Source: JBEKZQ01 sp049509675 (GTDB lineage Bacteria > Planctomycetota > Planctomycetia > Pirellulales > Thermoguttaceae). Taken from it: DNA of 13,937 nucleotides. Position 1 is the first letter of the stretch, and each line of letters begins with the position of its first letter. Location: positions 1 to 13,937 of the forward strand of contig JBEKZQ010000288.1 of the NCBI GenBank assembly GCA_049509675.1, in the 5' to 3' direction. Shown in pieces: positions 12,737 through 13,937 of the stretch. The notes under the pieces were generated by a model. The model worked only from the letters and a program-made list of their open reading frames with translations, was not told the origin of the DNA and did no database searches. A program made the translations under genes and the position numbers.

Positions 12737-13937
12737 CGCCCAACCCTAAGCGGATCCTGCTGGTGGAAGACAATCGTGCGGACGCCGTTCTGCTTCAGGA
12801 GATGCTGATGCGGGACGCCCCGGGGCAGTTCGACCTGTGTTGGGTAAGTTCGCTTCGGGAAACTCTGGACCGCATCGAGCGGGAACGCTTCGATGCGATC
12901 CTCTTGGACCTGTCGTTGCCCGACTCCCACGGCCTGGACACGATTACGCGGCTTTGCAGCGCCGTGCCCGCGATGCCGATTCTCGTGATCACGGGCGTAA
13001 CGGACGAGCAAATCGCCAACGAGGCCGTCCGCTGCGGTGCGGCGGACTACCTGGTCAAGGGGCATACGGAGGCGCGATCGATGGTCCGCGCCATCCGCTA
13101 TGCCATCGATCGCAAACGGGCCGAAGAGGCGCTGCAGCGGGCCAAAACGGCCGCCGAAGAAGCCAACCAGGCGAAGAGCCGCTTCCTGGCCAACGTCAGC
13201 CACGAACTGCGCACCCCCATGAATGCCATCCTGGGCATGGTCGAGCTGGCGTCGCACAAAGTAACCGACCCCACCGCACGCGACTTCCTGCACACGGTCA
13301 AGGAATCGGCCGACCTGCTGCTGACTCTGCTGAACGACCTTCTGGATTGCGCGAAGATCGAAGCCGGCAAACTGGAACTGGAATCGGCCCCGTTCAGCCT
13401 GCCGTCCATCATGGATCAGGTGTCGCGCGTGCTTGCCGTGCGTGCCAGCGAAAAGGGGCTGGCCTTCTCGTGCCGCATACCCCCCGCCACGCCCGATTCG
13501 CTGGTGGGCGACGCGGTGCGACTGCGGCAAGTCCTCTTCAACCTCGCCGGGAACGCCGTCAAGTTCACCGAACGCGGCGAGGTGGAGGTGAGCGTGCGCG
13601 TTGCGGAGGAAGGGAACAAGGGATTAGGGATTGGGGATTGGGGATTGGGAGAGGATAAACAGCCGATAACCGCCGATTCGCCAAATCTAATCCCTAATCC
13701 CCAATCCCTAATCCCTCCGACTCCCCCTTCCGTCACTTTGGAGTTCAGCGTGCGGGACACGGGAATCGGCATACCCCCGGCGGACCTCGAGCGCATCTTC
13801 CAACCGTTCGCGCAGGCCGATGCCTCCACAACGCGTCGCTTCGGAGGCACCGGCCTTGGGCTCTCCATCTGCTCGAACCTCGTCGCCCTGATGGGCGGGC
13901 GCATCTGGGTCCAGAGCGACGTCGGCCAAGGGAGCAC
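12733..13937 (+). CDS. REC-histidine kinase hybrid (partial, runs off the window)
   Basis: The frame is open from ATG 12733 to the window edge (401 codons plus two bases). The receiver domain (about 6-125) has E12-D13, phospho-accepting Asp59 in ILLDLSLPDSHG and Lys109. A short helix (RKRAEEALQRAKTAAEEAN) leads to HisKA with SHELRTPMN (His157), N-box FNLAGNAVKFT (N270, N274), DTGIGI (342-347) and GGTGLGLSI. Residues about 294-333 are a repeat-encoded insertion between two strands of the ATPase domain, before the G1 box. The C-terminus may continue into further receiver or Hpt domains outside the window; that is inference. It could take phosphate from the upstream kinase on Asp59 and so link the two kinases. 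It has a good ribosome site and overlaps the preceding gene by four bases. Confidence 0.93.
   Translation, partial: MTPNPKRILLVEDNRADAVLLQEMLMRDAPGQFDLCWVSSLRETLDRIERERFDAILLDLSLPDSHGLDTITRLCSAVPAMPILVITGVTDEQIANEAVRCGAADYLVKGHTEARSMVRAIRYAIDRKRAEEALQRAKTAAEEANQAKSRFLANVSHELRTPMNAILGMVELASHKVTDPTARDFLHTVKESADLLLTLLNDLLDCAKIEAGKLELESAPFSLPSIMDQVSRVLAVRASEKGLAFSCRIPPATPDSLVGDAVRLRQVLFNLAGNAVKFTERGEVEVSVRVAEEGNKGLGIGDWGLGEDKQPITADSPNLIPNPQSLIPPTPPSVTLEFSVRDTGIGIPPADLERIFQPFAQADASTTRRFGGTGLGLSICSNLVALMGGRIWVQSDVGQGS
13620..13715. repeat. Telomere-like G-rich inverted repeat inside the hybrid kinase gene (family D)
   Basis: Arms of 27 bases (13620-13646 and 13689-13715) match as reverse complements at 26 of 27 positions, with a 42-base spacer; the element spans 96 bases, or 32 codons. 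The left arm is a run of GGGATT units with five G-tracts within about 30 bases, a classical G-quadruplex pattern on the coding strand. It is translated as GLGIGDWGLG...NLIPNPQSLIP. Confidence 0.9.

Noticed and set aside
13620..13715. Linear chromosome telomere
   Set aside because: Despite the TTAGGG-like units, it is a short inverted repeat inside an intact coding frame.

Overview
The window looks like chromosomal DNA from a planctomycete, probably of the Pirellula type. The reasons are: high GC; ECF sigma factors of planctomycete type next to a Ser/Thr kinase with a CPxC zinc-ribbon N-terminus; an SbsA-like Ig domain; an FG-GAP/VCBS protein; a multi-domain PAS histidine kinase; and many short palindromic repeats of kinds familiar from that phylum. 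The assignment is inference from gene content; no rRNA or marker gene is present.

Layout. (1) 1-800, minus strand: a short ECF sigma factor followed, through an ATGA stop/start overlap, by the N-terminus of a protein resembling the anti-sigma-like head of planctomycete vWA proteins, cut by the window edge. (2) 801-1029: intergenic, with an ECF-type promoter candidate and a large inverted repeat. (3) 1030-3261, minus: a polytopic membrane protein with C-terminal TPRs, resembling TMTC/GT-C protein O-mannosyltransferases. (4) 3262-3447: divergent intergenic region with another inverted repeat. (5) 3448-8321, plus: ECF sigma factor, membrane Ser/Thr kinase with an external Ig-like domain, a secreted free-standing copy of that Ig-like domain, and a secreted VCBS/FG-GAP protein; plausibly one operon. 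(6) 8329-13937, plus: a CheR-like methyltransferase, a DUF4118-GAF-PAS3 histidine kinase, an Rcp1-like single-domain response regulator and a REC-histidine kinase hybrid running off the window. All three junctions in this last block are ATGA overlaps, so it is a tightly coupled two-component phosphorelay operon.

The most unusual signal is not a gene. Several families of palindromic or inverted-repeat elements sit inside conserved coding sequences while keeping them open: two in the Ser/Thr kinase (one in the activation loop), one in the ATPase domain of the hybrid kinase (telomere-like and predicted to form G-quadruplexes), one in a loop of the TMTC-like protein and two that form the tail of the CheR-like protein. 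Several elements can be aligned as variants of one GGGGxxAGxTCCxATTTT hairpin superfamily that also lies between genes. This resembles REPIN/MITE-like repeats that have become protein-coding inserts in signalling proteins.

How the genes may work together (inference): the sigma/kinase block would link an envelope signal, sensed by the Ig domain, to transcription; the CheR/HK/RR block is a second sensory system with a possible redox- or metal-responsive Cys-rich PAS domain.
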